This document shows, piece by piece, positions 7,475 through 15,684 of a stretch of DNA of 15,806 bases. Made by a program: the position numbers and the translations under genes. Source of the DNA: Saprospiraceae bacterium (GTDB lineage: Bacteria; Bacteroidota; Bacteroidia; Chitinophagales; Saprospiraceae); contig JADZBJ010000226.1 in assembly GCA_020852155.1 (NCBI GenBank), positions 1 through 15,806 on the forward strand, given 5' to 3'. Below the pieces are notes generated by a model, which searched no databases, was not told the origin of the DNA, and worked only from the letters and a program-made list of their open reading frames with translations. The first letter of the stretch is position 1. Every line of letters starts with the position of its first letter.

Positions 7475-10400
7475 ATGAGATTTTTTAACGATAAAACTAT
7501 ACTTGTCGCCAGCATTCTTATGCTATGCTTGCCACTCTCTGCTCAACTGGAATGGCAACGTATGCCCGGGCCGCCCGGAGGATTCGCTTATGGCTCATTC
7601 GGCATCGGTACAGGCGGTAAATGGCTTCGGCTGGGTGCTACTGCAGGTGTTTATGAAAGTGCCGACAATGGCTTAAACTGGAAATGGAACGACTATCCGG
7701 GTACTATACACACCGAAGCGGCGCTGGCGCTGGCTAACGACGGCTGGCTTTGGTACTTTAATTTTGATCGCCTTTCGCGTTCTTCCAACAACGGCCAAAC
7801 CTGGATAGATGTCCTGGATGAAGGCTCAACCTGGACATCAACCAACGTGACGGCCACTACGGTACTCGACAGCGGTGCTATTATGCTCGGTATTCGGGGT
7901 GGGAATATCGTACGCAGCCTCGACAGCAGCCGAACCGCCACGAATGTACTGACGGGCAGTTTTAACAGCCTGATACGCAACCCGCAAAATGGCCACCTCT
8001 ACGCCTGGAAAACAGCCGCCACTGCCGGACAAATCAATCCCATCCGGCGCAGTATCAACAACGGACAAACCTGGGCTATCTGGGAAAATGACGCCCTAAC
8101 CACAGGAAAAAACATCACAGGCATTGCTTTTTCACCCAATGGATCGGTGTTTCTCGTAACTAACGGGAACTTGTTGCGCTCAGACGACGATGGTGTTACC
8201 TGGGTGGAATTGGCCATTCAGCCCAGCCATGTAGTGGCCACGAATACAGGGCGTTTGCTGGCTGAGGTACAAAGCAGTCCTACTTTTTCCGACGACAATG
8301 GTGCGACCTGGCAGCCGTTGTCCTATAAAGATATGCGCAAATTCGCCGTCATGCCCGACGGTACTATTTTCACTGAATATCAATATAGTGGATTGTATCG
8401 CAGCAATGACGACGGTAATACATGGCAGTTTTCAGCATACGGTATGCCTAACCACGTTGGTGCTATAAAGATGCATTTTTTTCAGGATAATCACGTAATG
8501 GCTATCACGAAAGAAGGTGTTTTTTATAGTGAAAATGGCGCTAATAACTGGACAATGCGGCGCAGTACACTGGGCAACGAAGAAGATTTTTATCCAGGCT
8601 GGCAATCAGTCATCGTTTCAGATTCAGCCATTTGTATCGTGATAAAAGATAGTTTACTTAAATCGGCTGATCGGGGCCAGACCTGGCAAAACATCACACC
8701 GCCACAATTTGCCAACAACATAGATTTCACAGGTTTTGGAGTCGTTGACAATGTGCTGTTTTTCAGATTCCTGGATGCTGATTACAACTCAATTACCCTG
8801 CGCTCGGAGGATTCTGGTGTATCATGGCAAAATTTGGGAACTATTGAGATCAACAACCCTGTAATGGCACCGGATGGTTCTTTCTGGAGCTTTGCCTCAT
8901 CAAACGCACTATATAAATCAACCGACCGCGGCCTCACCTGGTCGCCAATCGTCGCACCGTCGCTTTCGGGCGGTTTTTTTAGGATTATGCCGTTGCTCAA
9001 TGGCGATATCCTCTTGCTGGGCGGCGGAAAAGTATTGCGCAGCCAGAACAACGGCATTACCTGGACAACTACCAACCAGAACTATATGTCCAACGTGGGG
9101 TTGGCGTTGGTGATCAACGATACTCAACTGCTTGTCACGGGTACTCAAGTCGGCAATTCAGACATTCACTTGTTGTCCGTAGATAATGGCTATACATGGC
9201 GTATTTTGTCCATGCCGCCTACATACTGGGCTGACAATTTCATTTTTATGACGCCCGACCAACGCTTGTGGGTGGCCAGCGGCGATGGCGCCTGGCGCAG
9301 CACCGAACCTGTCGGCGATTTTCTGACAATGGGCGGTTCGGTTGGTCGCGATCAGGTTGAAAACTGCACACTGGCTTTTACAGAGCCGCGATTGCCCGGA
9401 TTTAAGGTGAAATCTACGGCCACAAACGGCGCAGTCCGCTATGGCATGTCAGGCGCTGATGGATATTACCGGATATTAACCCAGGCGGGTGATTATACCC
9501 TGACCGCTATCCCGCCCAACGACCTTTGGGAATCCTGTACAATCACCGCCAATGTGCCCAACACGCAAAATTCCGGCAACATCGGTGGCAAAAATATTGC
9601 CATCAAAGCGGCGGTAGTTTGTCCGCGTTTGGAAGTAAATATTGCGACATCCATCCTGCGCAGGTGTTTCGATACGCGTATGGCCATTAACTGGCGCAAC
9701 ACCGGCACAGCCCCGGCGCCCGACAGCCGACTGCAAGTGGTACTCGATCCGTACCTGGATTTGCTGGCGTCCTCCTTTCCTGTTAATGCGCAATCAGGCG
9801 ATACCTTGTGGTATGACTTAGGCACGATTCCCGTAAATGCCAGCGAAACCATCTACCTCGACCTGAATGTTTCCTGCGATGCTGCGCTGGGGCAAACGCA
9901 TTGTACCGAGGCGCACATTACGCCTGATACATCCTGCCTGACCTGGCAAGGCGCGATCCTGAAAACCCGCATGGAATGCCTCGGCGATTCCGTATTACTG
10001 GAAATAAAAAATACCGGAGCGTCCGACATGACCTCACCCCGAAAATGGCAGGTTTGGCGACAGGTTGATGTTACTTTTGACTCCCTGCTGGTTGCTGAAG
10101 GCAATTTTTTCCTGACCACCGGCAGCACATTTACCCATAAAATAGCCGCCACCAACGATGCCTTCCTGATGCTTCGCGCGCCACAGGAGGCAGATTATCC
10201 CTACGGTTCGGCCTATGCCCAGAGTTACCTGCTCAACTGCAATAACAGCAATAATCCACCGTACGCCTACGCAACCAGCGATTTGCTGCCGTCCGATGAC
10301 CTGTTTTGCCTGCAAAATATTGGCGCTTACGATCCCAACGACAAGACAGGCTTTCCGGCAGGTGTCGGCGCCGGGCATCATATTGACCAGTCCGAGCCGC

Positions 10401-11041
10401 TGACCTACCTGATTCGATTCCAAAACACGGGGACTGATACGGCCTTCACGGTGGTGGTCAGAGACACGCTCTCCTCATGGCTCGACATCGAAACCTTTCA
10501 GGTGGATGCCAGCAGCCACCCGATGACCGTCAACCTGCGTGGCGCCAACGAACTGGTTTTCCGGTTTGACAACATCCTCTTGCCAGATTCCAACATCAAT
10601 GAGGCGGCATCGCACGGGTTTGTCCGTTACAGCATTCGGCAAAAAGACAATAACCCCAACGGGGCCATCATAAAAAACCGCGCAGGCATTTACTTCGACT
10701 TCAATTTGCCGGTGATGACCAACGAAACCCGGCACACCATCGGCTTGCCCATGGTGTCTGGCACGGCTGCCGAACCGCATCAGGGTATCGCCGGATTGTT
10801 GACATATCCGAACCCTGTTGCCGGGGACTACTTCTGGGTAGAAACCTCCAACGACGAACCAGTCAATGGTTTTCTCGACATATCCGACGCAACCGGACGA
10901 TGGCTGCGCCGCGAGGTTTTTTCAGGCAATAAAATGCGCATTGACAGCAACACTCTCCCAGATGGGCTTATATTCCTGACCCTGAAAAACGATCAGGGGT
11001 TGATTTTGGCAAACGGGCGCGTGGTGTTGGTTGGGCGGTAA
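7475..11041 (+). CDS. Giant Asp-box (BNR) propeller protein with DUF7619-like domain and T9SS tail
   Basis: 1188 residues. The signal peptide is residues 1-23 (LPLSA before Gln24). Twelve Asp-box motifs of the S-x-D/N-x-G-x-T-W type run from about residue 60 to 567 (for example SADNGLNWKW, SSNNGQTWIDV, SDDDGVTWVEL, SADRGQTWQNI, STDRGLTWSPI), with two degenerate ones (RSLDSSRT, RSTEPVGDF). This is the sortilin/VPS10 or exo-sialidase-like propeller fold; no sialidase catalytic set (Arg triad, Tyr/Glu pair) was recognised, so binding is more likely than hydrolysis. Then come a prealbumin-like module (about 619-700), a Cys-rich DUF11-like module (about 713-940), a DUF7619-like domain (about 949-1095, YDPNDKTG and NRAGIYFDFN) and an intact type A sorting tail (about 1105-1188, TYPNPVAGDYF to GRVVLVGR). 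The last four modules match the partial protein at the window start. The last 49 bp overlap the convergent gene. Confidence 0.93.
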   Translation: MRFFNDKTILVASILMLCLPLSAQLEWQRMPGPPGGFAYGSFGIGTGGKWLRLGATAGVYESADNGLNWKWNDYPGTIHTEAALALANDGWLWYFNFDRLSRSSNNGQTWIDVLDEGSTWTSTNVTATTVLDSGAIMLGIRGGNIVRSLDSSRTATNVLTGSFNSLIRNPQNGHLYAWKTAATAGQINPIRRSINNGQTWAIWENDALTTGKNITGIAFSPNGSVFLVTNGNLLRSDDDGVTWVELAIQPSHVVATNTGRLLAEVQSSPTFSDDNGATWQPLSYKDMRKFAVMPDGTIFTEYQYSGLYRSNDDGNTWQFSAYGMPNHVGAIKMHFFQDNHVMAITKEGVFYSENGANNWTMRRSTLGNEEDFYPGWQSVIVSDSAICIVIKDSLLKSADRGQTWQNITPPQFANNIDFTGFGVVDNVLFFRFLDADYNSITLRSEDSGVSWQNLGTIEINNPVMAPDGSFWSFASSNALYKSTDRGLTWSPIVAPSLSGGFFRIMPLLNGDILLLGGGKVLRSQNNGITWTTTNQNYMSNVGLALVINDTQLLVTGTQVGNSDIHLLSVDNGYTWRILSMPPTYWADNFIFMTPDQRLWVASGDGAWRSTEPVGDFLTMGGSVGRDQVENCTLAFTEPRLPGFKVKSTATNGAVRYGMSGADGYYRILTQAGDYTLTAIPPNDLWESCTITANVPNTQNSGNIGGKNIAIKAAVVCPRLEVNIATSILRRCFDTRMAINWRNTGTAPAPDSRLQVVLDPYLDLLASSFPVNAQSGDTLWYDLGTIPVNASETIYLDLNVSCDAALGQTHCTEAHITPDTSCLTWQGAILKTRMECLGDSVLLEIKNTGASDMTSPRKWQVWRQVDVTFDSLLVAEGNFFLTTGSTFTHKIAATNDAFLMLRAPQEADYPYGSAYAQSYLLNCNNSNNPPYAYATSDLLPSDDLFCLQNIGAYDPNDKTGFPAGVGAGHHIDQSEPLTYLIRFQNTGTDTAFTVVVRDTLSSWLDIETFQVDASSHPMTVNLRGANELVFRFDNILLPDSNINEAASHGFVRYSIRQKDNNPNGAIIKNRAGIYFDFNLPVMTNETRHTIGLPMVSGTAAEPHQGIAGLLTYPNPVAGDYFWVETSNDEPVNGFLDISDATGRWLRREVFSGNKMRIDSNTLPDGLIFLTLKNDQGLILANGRVVLVGR

Positions 11042-14000
11042 TGGGCTTGTCCGGGTATAGATAATTTTACAAAATACATGCCCGGTACCAGTGTCGAAAT
11101 GTCAATGTTTGTGATGGATGCTTCGGTTGCAACGGACTGCGTTGCAACCAGCCTACCTGTAACATCCAATATCTGAATTTCAGCCTGATCTGCCACACCC
11201 TCTCCCAGCCGAATGTTCAACACATCCGTTGCCGGGTTCGGGAATATCTGCCAGTTCAGGCTGGCTTCCGCTTCGGGTTTGGTCGCGACCGAACCGATGG
11301 TAAAACTCTGTTCCGGTGCAAAATGCGTGGCTTTCATGCCGGCTGTAATGGACTGTACAGACCAGTAATAAGTGCCGTCGGGCAGGTTTTTTAACTTGAA
11401 GCTTTCATTGACGCCGGCATTTCCAGGCTCAGGTATGAAACGAAAAGTCGAATCCAACATCGAAAGGGCCGAGAGTACGTCGCTGCCGCCCGGCGTCGTG
11501 CCGACGCGAATATTATACGACGTCGCTGCGCCGTTTGACGGGTGTGCCCAGTCGGCCTGATATTTCAGGGTAACATCATCGAAACTGATAGCACTTTCCA
11601 GGCTATTGGGCGCTGCCGGAGGCGTTGCATTCAACAGATACATCTGGCTGCCGGTCAGGATGCGGCCTTCGTTGTTTCGGTAAAGCGCAATGGTATAATC
11701 ATTCAGCAAATGCGCTGCGTCAGGGTCGCCGTCGTGGTCAATATCGGCCATGTCTGCACCAATGCCCGTTTGCGGGAACGTGAAAACCGGATTGAATTGT
11801 CCGCCGCCGTTGCGGTAAATTTTGGCATTTACAGTATATCCGGCCAGTAACAGGTCGGGCGCGCCGTCCATATTGTAATCAGCGACCACCACTTCGGGCG
11901 AATCGGCATTTTCAATCGTTTGCCAAAGCACAAAGTTGCCGTTGGCATTTTTGTAAATTCGGATTGTCCAAACGCCCTGACCGAAACCGCTAACGATCAG
12001 GTCCATGTCGCCATCTTTATCACTGTCGGTTTTTTCGGTGTCGCCACCATAACCGTAATCAATGTCATGATTGACCAAAGGGAATTGGTCGCCGCCCTCG
12101 TTTTGCGCCAAACCAGAATAAACGACGCCGCCACACACATAAATATCCTGCAATCCATCCTGATCGTAGTCAATAGGTTCAATACGCGCACGGTTACAGT
12201 TGTGAAAATTCAAGGGTGTTTCGGTAAATGCCACGCTGGTCGGATCAGGATAATGAATCAGGCTTACATTGCATTGTACAGGAAGTAACCCGTCGGGGCG
12301 ATTGTCATTATCGCTGTCAAACCACGCAATTTCGCCCTTTGATGGCGGCAGATCAACCGTGGCGTTTCTAAAAAAATCCCCAAGTCCGTTAGCGTAATAA
12401 GGCGAATTAACAAATGCCAGCCCGCTGATAAACAAGTCGTAGTCGCCATCGCCGTTCCGATCTACCCACGACATCTGAGGGCGATCACTATCCCAGTCAG
12501 TACCCCAGCCGATGTGGTCGCTTTGCCATTTGAGTTGATACTGACCGTTGTAGTTGCGCAAATAAGTGAACACCTGTAAATAGCGGTCGTTGTTGTTTTC
12601 ACCGTAATAAGCCAGCACCGCCAGGTCGAGATGCCCGTCGCCATTCAATTCGATCAATCGGGTTTGAAGGATGTGGTAATTGGACGACAGCGCAATGGTG
12701 CTGATTTGGGTAAATGGCGTTTCGGTTTTATATTCATACACCTGCGACCAGTCAGAAATCGTGTTGCCGGCCATTGCCCGTACGCGGTAGTAGTAGGTCT
12801 GGTCGCAATCCGGTACGATGAGTGTATCCGGGAATCCCGTTTCATCAAAAACAATATTGGTAAAAAGCGGGTCGGTCGCGGCCTGTGCCTGATATTGTTC
12901 TGCGCCCTGCACCGACCAAAACGACAGGCGTGCATACACCGGCACATCGGTGGCGCCATTTTCAGGCATATAAAGTCCCGGAGGTGTCAAACTTACTCCT
13001 GTGCTGAACGGAATGCTCGTAAATGGCGAACCCTGCCAGTGCCCGTCAATGGTTTGCACCGAAAACCAGTATTGACCCTGCGGTAAGTTGCGTACAGTGA
13101 AAGTTCGGCCAGAAGGAACATTACCTTCAGTAAACATCAGCCGGCGACCCGTCGTGTCTGAATCGCAACCGATAATATCGCCCTTGCCCGGCGCGGTGCC
13201 GATTCGGACATTATAGCGCAGCACGGCATCCGGGGTGGTCAGGTCGCTGCCGGGCATCCATTCGAATCGAATGGCGCTGTTGTTGTTGGTCATTGCCCAG
13301 GTGATTTGCCCTGGCGCTGTGGGCGCTTGTGATACTGTGGGGTAGGGGTTGTTATAGACTGTCGTCCAGTAGTCCCAGGTGTTCGGTGTCTGACTTTGGG
13401 TCAGCAAGTCGAGGCGCTGGTCGTGGTTAAAATCACCGAGGCTTAGAAACAGGTTTGTTCCGGTATTTACATTTTGAAACGACTGCCAGGCGCCCGGCGC
13501 GACTTGCGTGATGAGTTGTGCCGAATCGCTGCGAATGATGTCCATCACGCCATTGTTGTCGTAATCAGCCAAAACAAAATCAGAAGGGAATCCAATGCTT
13601 ACGTCAGAGAAAGTCGGGAATGCGCCGGTGCCGTTATTTAGGTAAATCCGCATTCGAGCGTCGGTTGGCCAGGGGTTGGCGATGCCGAAATAATCGCTCA
13701 CCACGATGTCTGCAAATCCGTCGCTGTTCATGTCGGCGCTGTGCATACAGCCCCACAGGCCGGAAAATATGGTCAATTCGGGTGCGAGAAAGAACTGGTT
13801 ATTGGTTTGCCGATAGAATTTGATTCTTTTTTGCCAAAGTGGTGATGCGCCTTCGCTTTTCACCGCCAGGTCGAGGTCGCCGTCGTTTTCCAGGTCAAGA
13901 AAAGTGAATTTCATACTGCTTTCAACTTGAAATTCACTGGCAGAAGGCTTGTAGATGCCATTTTCCCGATTCCAGAGCGTAATCACGTTTGTGTTGCCGA

Positions 14001-14451
14001 CCATGCCTGCCATGAAAATATCCATGTCGCCATCGCGGTCGTAATCCAGCCATTTTACATCGCCGTGTTCGATGCCCGGCACATCCTGACAAAAAGAAGC
14101 CTGACTTAGAGCGCCCTGCTCGTTTCGGATAATTACCGTACCCCAGGTGTTGAAAAATTTACCGCAAAACAACAAGTCCAGGTCATTGTCGCCATCAAAA
14201 TCGGCCAGATCAAATGCGCCTTTATCCATATTGTCGCTGTACAGGGTTGGCAATGACTGAAACGTCGTGTCACCCTGATTGCGAAACCAGCGCGGGTAAA
14301 TCCAATGCAGCATCATGTCCATGTGCCCGTCGTTGTCCATATCGGCGGCACGCGGTGGTGTTTGCACCGGAAACTGAAATTGATAAATCTGGTCTTGAGC
14401 AGACAGGCAATAAGCGCAAAAAAGCAGCGGAAGGAGAAGACTGAATTTCAT
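10993..14451 (-). CDS. FG-GAP double-propeller, fibronectin-type protein with damaged T9SS tail
   Basis: 1152 residues from the ATG at 14451. An in-frame ATG at 14532 would add 27 residues before a clean signal peptide (MKFSLLLPLLF to LSA, then Gln19), so the later start is chosen. FG-GAP/VCBS Ca-binding motifs come in two groups of seven. Group one (about 33-370) includes DMDNDGHMD, DFDGDNDLD and DYDRDGDMD. Group two (about 584-930) includes ELNGDGHLD, DRNGDGDYD, DSDKDGDMD and DIDHDGDPD. Each group fits a seven-bladed, integrin-alpha-like propeller. Two fibronectin III-like modules lie between (about 374-580) and one follows (about 942-1047); the first and third share YN[VI]R[VI]GT[AT]PG. 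A type A sorting tail starts at about 1067 (IFPNPATDVLNIRL), but after VKLSIPGQAH the last 15 residues are antisense of the opposite gene and lack the usual closing strand. Likely a calcium-dependent surface adhesin or matrix protein. Confidence 0.92.
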   Translation of the reverse strand: MKFSLLLPLLFCAYCLSAQDQIYQFQFPVQTPPRAADMDNDGHMDMMLHWIYPRWFRNQGDTTFQSLPTLYSDNMDKGAFDLADFDGDNDLDLLFCGKFFNTWGTVIIRNEQGALSQASFCQDVPGIEHGDVKWLDYDRDGDMDIFMAGMVGNTNVITLWNRENGIYKPSASEFQVESSMKFTFLDLENDGDLDLAVKSEGASPLWQKRIKFYRQTNNQFFLAPELTIFSGLWGCMHSADMNSDGFADIVVSDYFGIANPWPTDARMRIYLNNGTGAFPTFSDVSIGFPSDFVLADYDNNGVMDIIRSDSAQLITQVAPGAWQSFQNVNTGTNLFLSLGDFNHDQRLDLLTQSQTPNTWDYWTTVYNNPYPTVSQAPTAPGQITWAMTNNNSAIRFEWMPGSDLTTPDAVLRYNVRIGTAPGKGDIIGCDSDTTGRRLMFTEGNVPSGRTFTVRNLPQGQYWFSVQTIDGHWQGSPFTSIPFSTGVSLTPPGLYMPENGATDVPVYARLSFWSVQGAEQYQAQAATDPLFTNIVFDETGFPDTLIVPDCDQTYYYRVRAMAGNTISDWSQVYEYKTETPFTQISTIALSSNYHILQTRLIELNGDGHLDLAVLAYYGENNNDRYLQVFTYLRNYNGQYQLKWQSDHIGWGTDWDSDRPQMSWVDRNGDGDYDLFISGLAFVNSPYYANGLGDFFRNATVDLPPSKGEIAWFDSDNDNRPDGLLPVQCNVSLIHYPDPTSVAFTETPLNFHNCNRARIEPIDYDQDGLQDIYVCGGVVYSGLAQNEGGDQFPLVNHDIDYGYGGDTEKTDSDKDGDMDLIVSGFGQGVWTIRIYKNANGNFVLWQTIENADSPEVVVADYNMDGAPDLLLAGYTVNAKIYRNGGGQFNPVFTFPQTGIGADMADIDHDGDPDAAHLLNDYTIALYRNNEGRILTGSQMYLLNATPPAAPNSLESAISFDDVTLKYQADWAHPSNGAATSYNIRVGTTPGGSDVLSALSMLDSTFRFIPEPGNAGVNESFKLKNLPDGTYYWSVQSITAGMKATHFAPEQSFTIGSVATKPEAEASLNWQIFPNPATDVLNIRLGEGVADQAEIQILDVTGRLVATQSVATEASITNIDISTLVPGMYFVKLSIPGQAHYRPTNTTRPFAKINP

Positions 14452-14488
14452 AAAAGGGAGTCGTTTTGAGTAGAATTTCCCTTTTATG
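14449..14488 (-). promoter_or_regulatory. 11-bp inverted repeat that includes the start codon of the FG-GAP protein gene
   Basis: On the minus strand CATAAAAGGGA (14488-14478) is followed after 18 bp by its perfect complement TCCCTTTTATG (14459-14449), whose last three bases are the chosen start codon. In mRNA the stem would cover the ATG, if transcription begins upstream of 14488. TTTGACATA just upstream (14493-14485) resembles a -33 element; if that is the promoter, the transcript would begin too late to form the stem. The two readings are exclusive. Confidence 0.4.
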
Positions 14489-14514
14489 TCAAACCAATCA
14501 TGAAAAGTAACTTT

Positions 14515-14546
14515 AACTTTCAACAACTTCAACTTTCAACAACCTT
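14515..14546. repeat. Short tandem repeat upstream of the FG-GAP protein gene
   Basis: AACTTTCAACAAC occurs at 14515-14527 and again at 14531-14543, a 16-bp period, and a related TAACTTTAACTTT precedes it. It fills the 111-bp gap between the lipoprotein stop and the FG-GAP gene start. Low-complexity tracts of this kind can vary in copy number by slippage. A pyrimidine-rich stretch follows to 14562. Confidence 0.5.
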
Positions 14547-14562
14547 CCCCCTCCCTTCCTGC

Positions 14563-15348
14563 TTACTCGTAGAAATACTCAATGGTATGGTTGGTATTCC
14601 ATGATTTGACCGGCAAACCTTCATCGTCATATATATACTGTGTGGTGATCGGGCTGCCGTCATAATCTGCGCAGTCCCAATGTACAATCTGGCCAAATAT
14701 CTGGTTGTGTACTGAATACGCTTCAGGATAGAGTTTGTAAAGACCGATCAGATAATGTGGATTGGGTGTTTCGGCATATTCTGACTTGGACAGGAAATGT
14801 TCAGCGCCGTTTTGCAGGTAAAAATCCTGTGTCTTAACGATGTTGCCGCAGCCATCTGTGGTAAATACCGTTTCATCATTGCCATTTTCAAACTTCCCCT
14901 TTTTCAAAAAGCCATCTGTTCCCCACTCGTAAAAGTATCGGAGCGGCTGATTGGTCGGGGTGCCATTCAGGTTATAAGACTGACTGGTCGTTTGTTGAAT
15001 TTGGCCGTTTTGATAGGTATAGGTTTGTTGGGTATAATAATTAGGATTGTCATCCGAACGGATGATCAGTTGATCCACCTTGCCATCGGGCCGGTACATA
15101 ATTTTCGTGGTGGTGTTATTTTCTCTGATCTCATCCAGATTCCCATCTGGCGTGTAAGCGTATTCAGTCGTGTAAATAGTCGGATTGAATCCTGTTCCTG
15201 GATGATTGGCGCTAAGCACCTCCTTTTTCAGTCGTTTTGAAAAAGTGCCGGGAAGGCAATTGTTTGAAGTGTCAGGATTTGGATCGGATTTCTGGCAAGA
15301 GAAGAATAACATGGCCAGGCTAAGCGGAAATAGCAGAAATTTTGTCAT
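14563..15348 (-). CDS. YD-repeat-like lipoprotein
   Basis: 261 residues. The signal peptide ends in FFS before Cys18, a lipobox of the relaxed Bacteroidota type. The sequence after it (QKSDPNPD) is acidic, and surface export by a lipoprotein export signal is possible but not shown. The mature protein consists of short strand-turn repeats with Asp/Asn-Gly turns: YTPDGNLDEI, YRPDGKVDQL, YTYQNGQIQQ, FTTDGCGNIVK, YIYDDEGLPVKS. This resembles YD (Rhs-type) repeats as found in many Bacteroidota cell-surface lipoproteins (DUF4595-like). It lacks the Rhs core and any toxin tip, so it is not an Rhs toxin. It lies 111 bp upstream of the FG-GAP gene on the same strand and could share a transcript. Function is unknown. 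Confidence 0.85.
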   Translation of the reverse strand: MTKFLLFPLSLAMLFFSCQKSDPNPDTSNNCLPGTFSKRLKKEVLSANHPGTGFNPTIYTTEYAYTPDGNLDEIRENNTTTKIMYRPDGKVDQLIIRSDDNPNYYTQQTYTYQNGQIQQTTSQSYNLNGTPTNQPLRYFYEWGTDGFLKKGKFENGNDETVFTTDGCGNIVKTQDFYLQNGAEHFLSKSEYAETPNPHYLIGLYKLYPEAYSVHNQIFGQIVHWDCADYDGSPITTQYIYDDEGLPVKSWNTNHTIEYFYE

Positions 15349-15431
15349 AAGATAATTGTTTTTTTTGGGAAGACGCGACGGTAGTCTGATTGGTTGGCAA
15401 AAAACAGATATCTATGAAAATATGACAAAAT
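15339..15431 (-). promoter_or_regulatory. Inverted repeat including the lipoprotein start codon and an upstream box
   Basis: On the minus strand ATTTTGTCATA (15431-15421) is the perfect 11-bp reverse complement of TATGACAAAAT (15349-15339), which contains the start codon at 15348. The arms are 71 bp apart. The upstream arm contains TTTGTCATA, also present in the candidate promoter at 7395-7427, so it may be a -33 element rather than an RNA stem. Confidence 0.3.
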
Positions 15432-15684
15432 GCCTGTGCTAAAAAATGAGGGGCAATCAGAAACCAGTACGTTTTTAGTGATATTTTTTTGACTGATTTT
15501 GGATGAACCTAAGATGTTTTTTAAAGCAACAATGCCCAGGGATAGTATAAATTTGATTTTTACTGGCTTATTTAGGCTTCAAATACATCGAAAAGTGTGG
15601 TTTTTTGTCGAATGTAAGTGTGGTCACCTTTGTGGTACATCAATTTGATAGCACTAATTTTTTCACACTTTAACGTTTTCTACT
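15349..15684. other. Divergent intergenic region without a gene
   Basis: 336 bp, AT-rich, between the divergently transcribed lipoprotein genes. No convincing open frame, tRNA or strong terminator is seen. It should hold both promoters. AATCAG (about 15455) and CTGATT (about 15493) form a weak inverted pair around 15480. The best promoter candidate for the right-hand gene is listed separately. Confidence 0.6.
15604..15632 (+). promoter_or_regulatory. Candidate Bacteroidota promoter for the right-hand lipoprotein gene
   Basis: TTTG (15604-15607) is followed after 17 bp by CACCTTTG (15625-15632), which matches TAnnTTTG at five of six fixed positions. The spacing is at the short end for this class. 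Transcription would start about 45 bp before the ATG at 15685. Confidence 0.4.

Noticed and set aside
7475..9330. Sialidase enzyme call for the Asp-box region
   Set aside because: Asp-boxes mark the fold, not the activity; no arginine triad or nucleophile pair could be recognised.
12631..13086. Plus-strand frame of 151 codons inside the FG-GAP gene
   Set aside because: It is the antisense of the fibronectin-like modules, which have clear homology-type patterns on the minus strand.
14452..14532. 27-residue N-terminal extension of the FG-GAP protein (ATG at 14532)
   Set aside because: It precedes a complete signal peptide and runs through a low-complexity tandem repeat and the hairpin; a buried signal peptide is unlikely.
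14563..15348. Rhs/YD polymorphic toxin
   Set aside because: Only about six short YD-like repeats on a 261-aa lipoprotein, with no core-processing motif, toxin tip or immunity gene.
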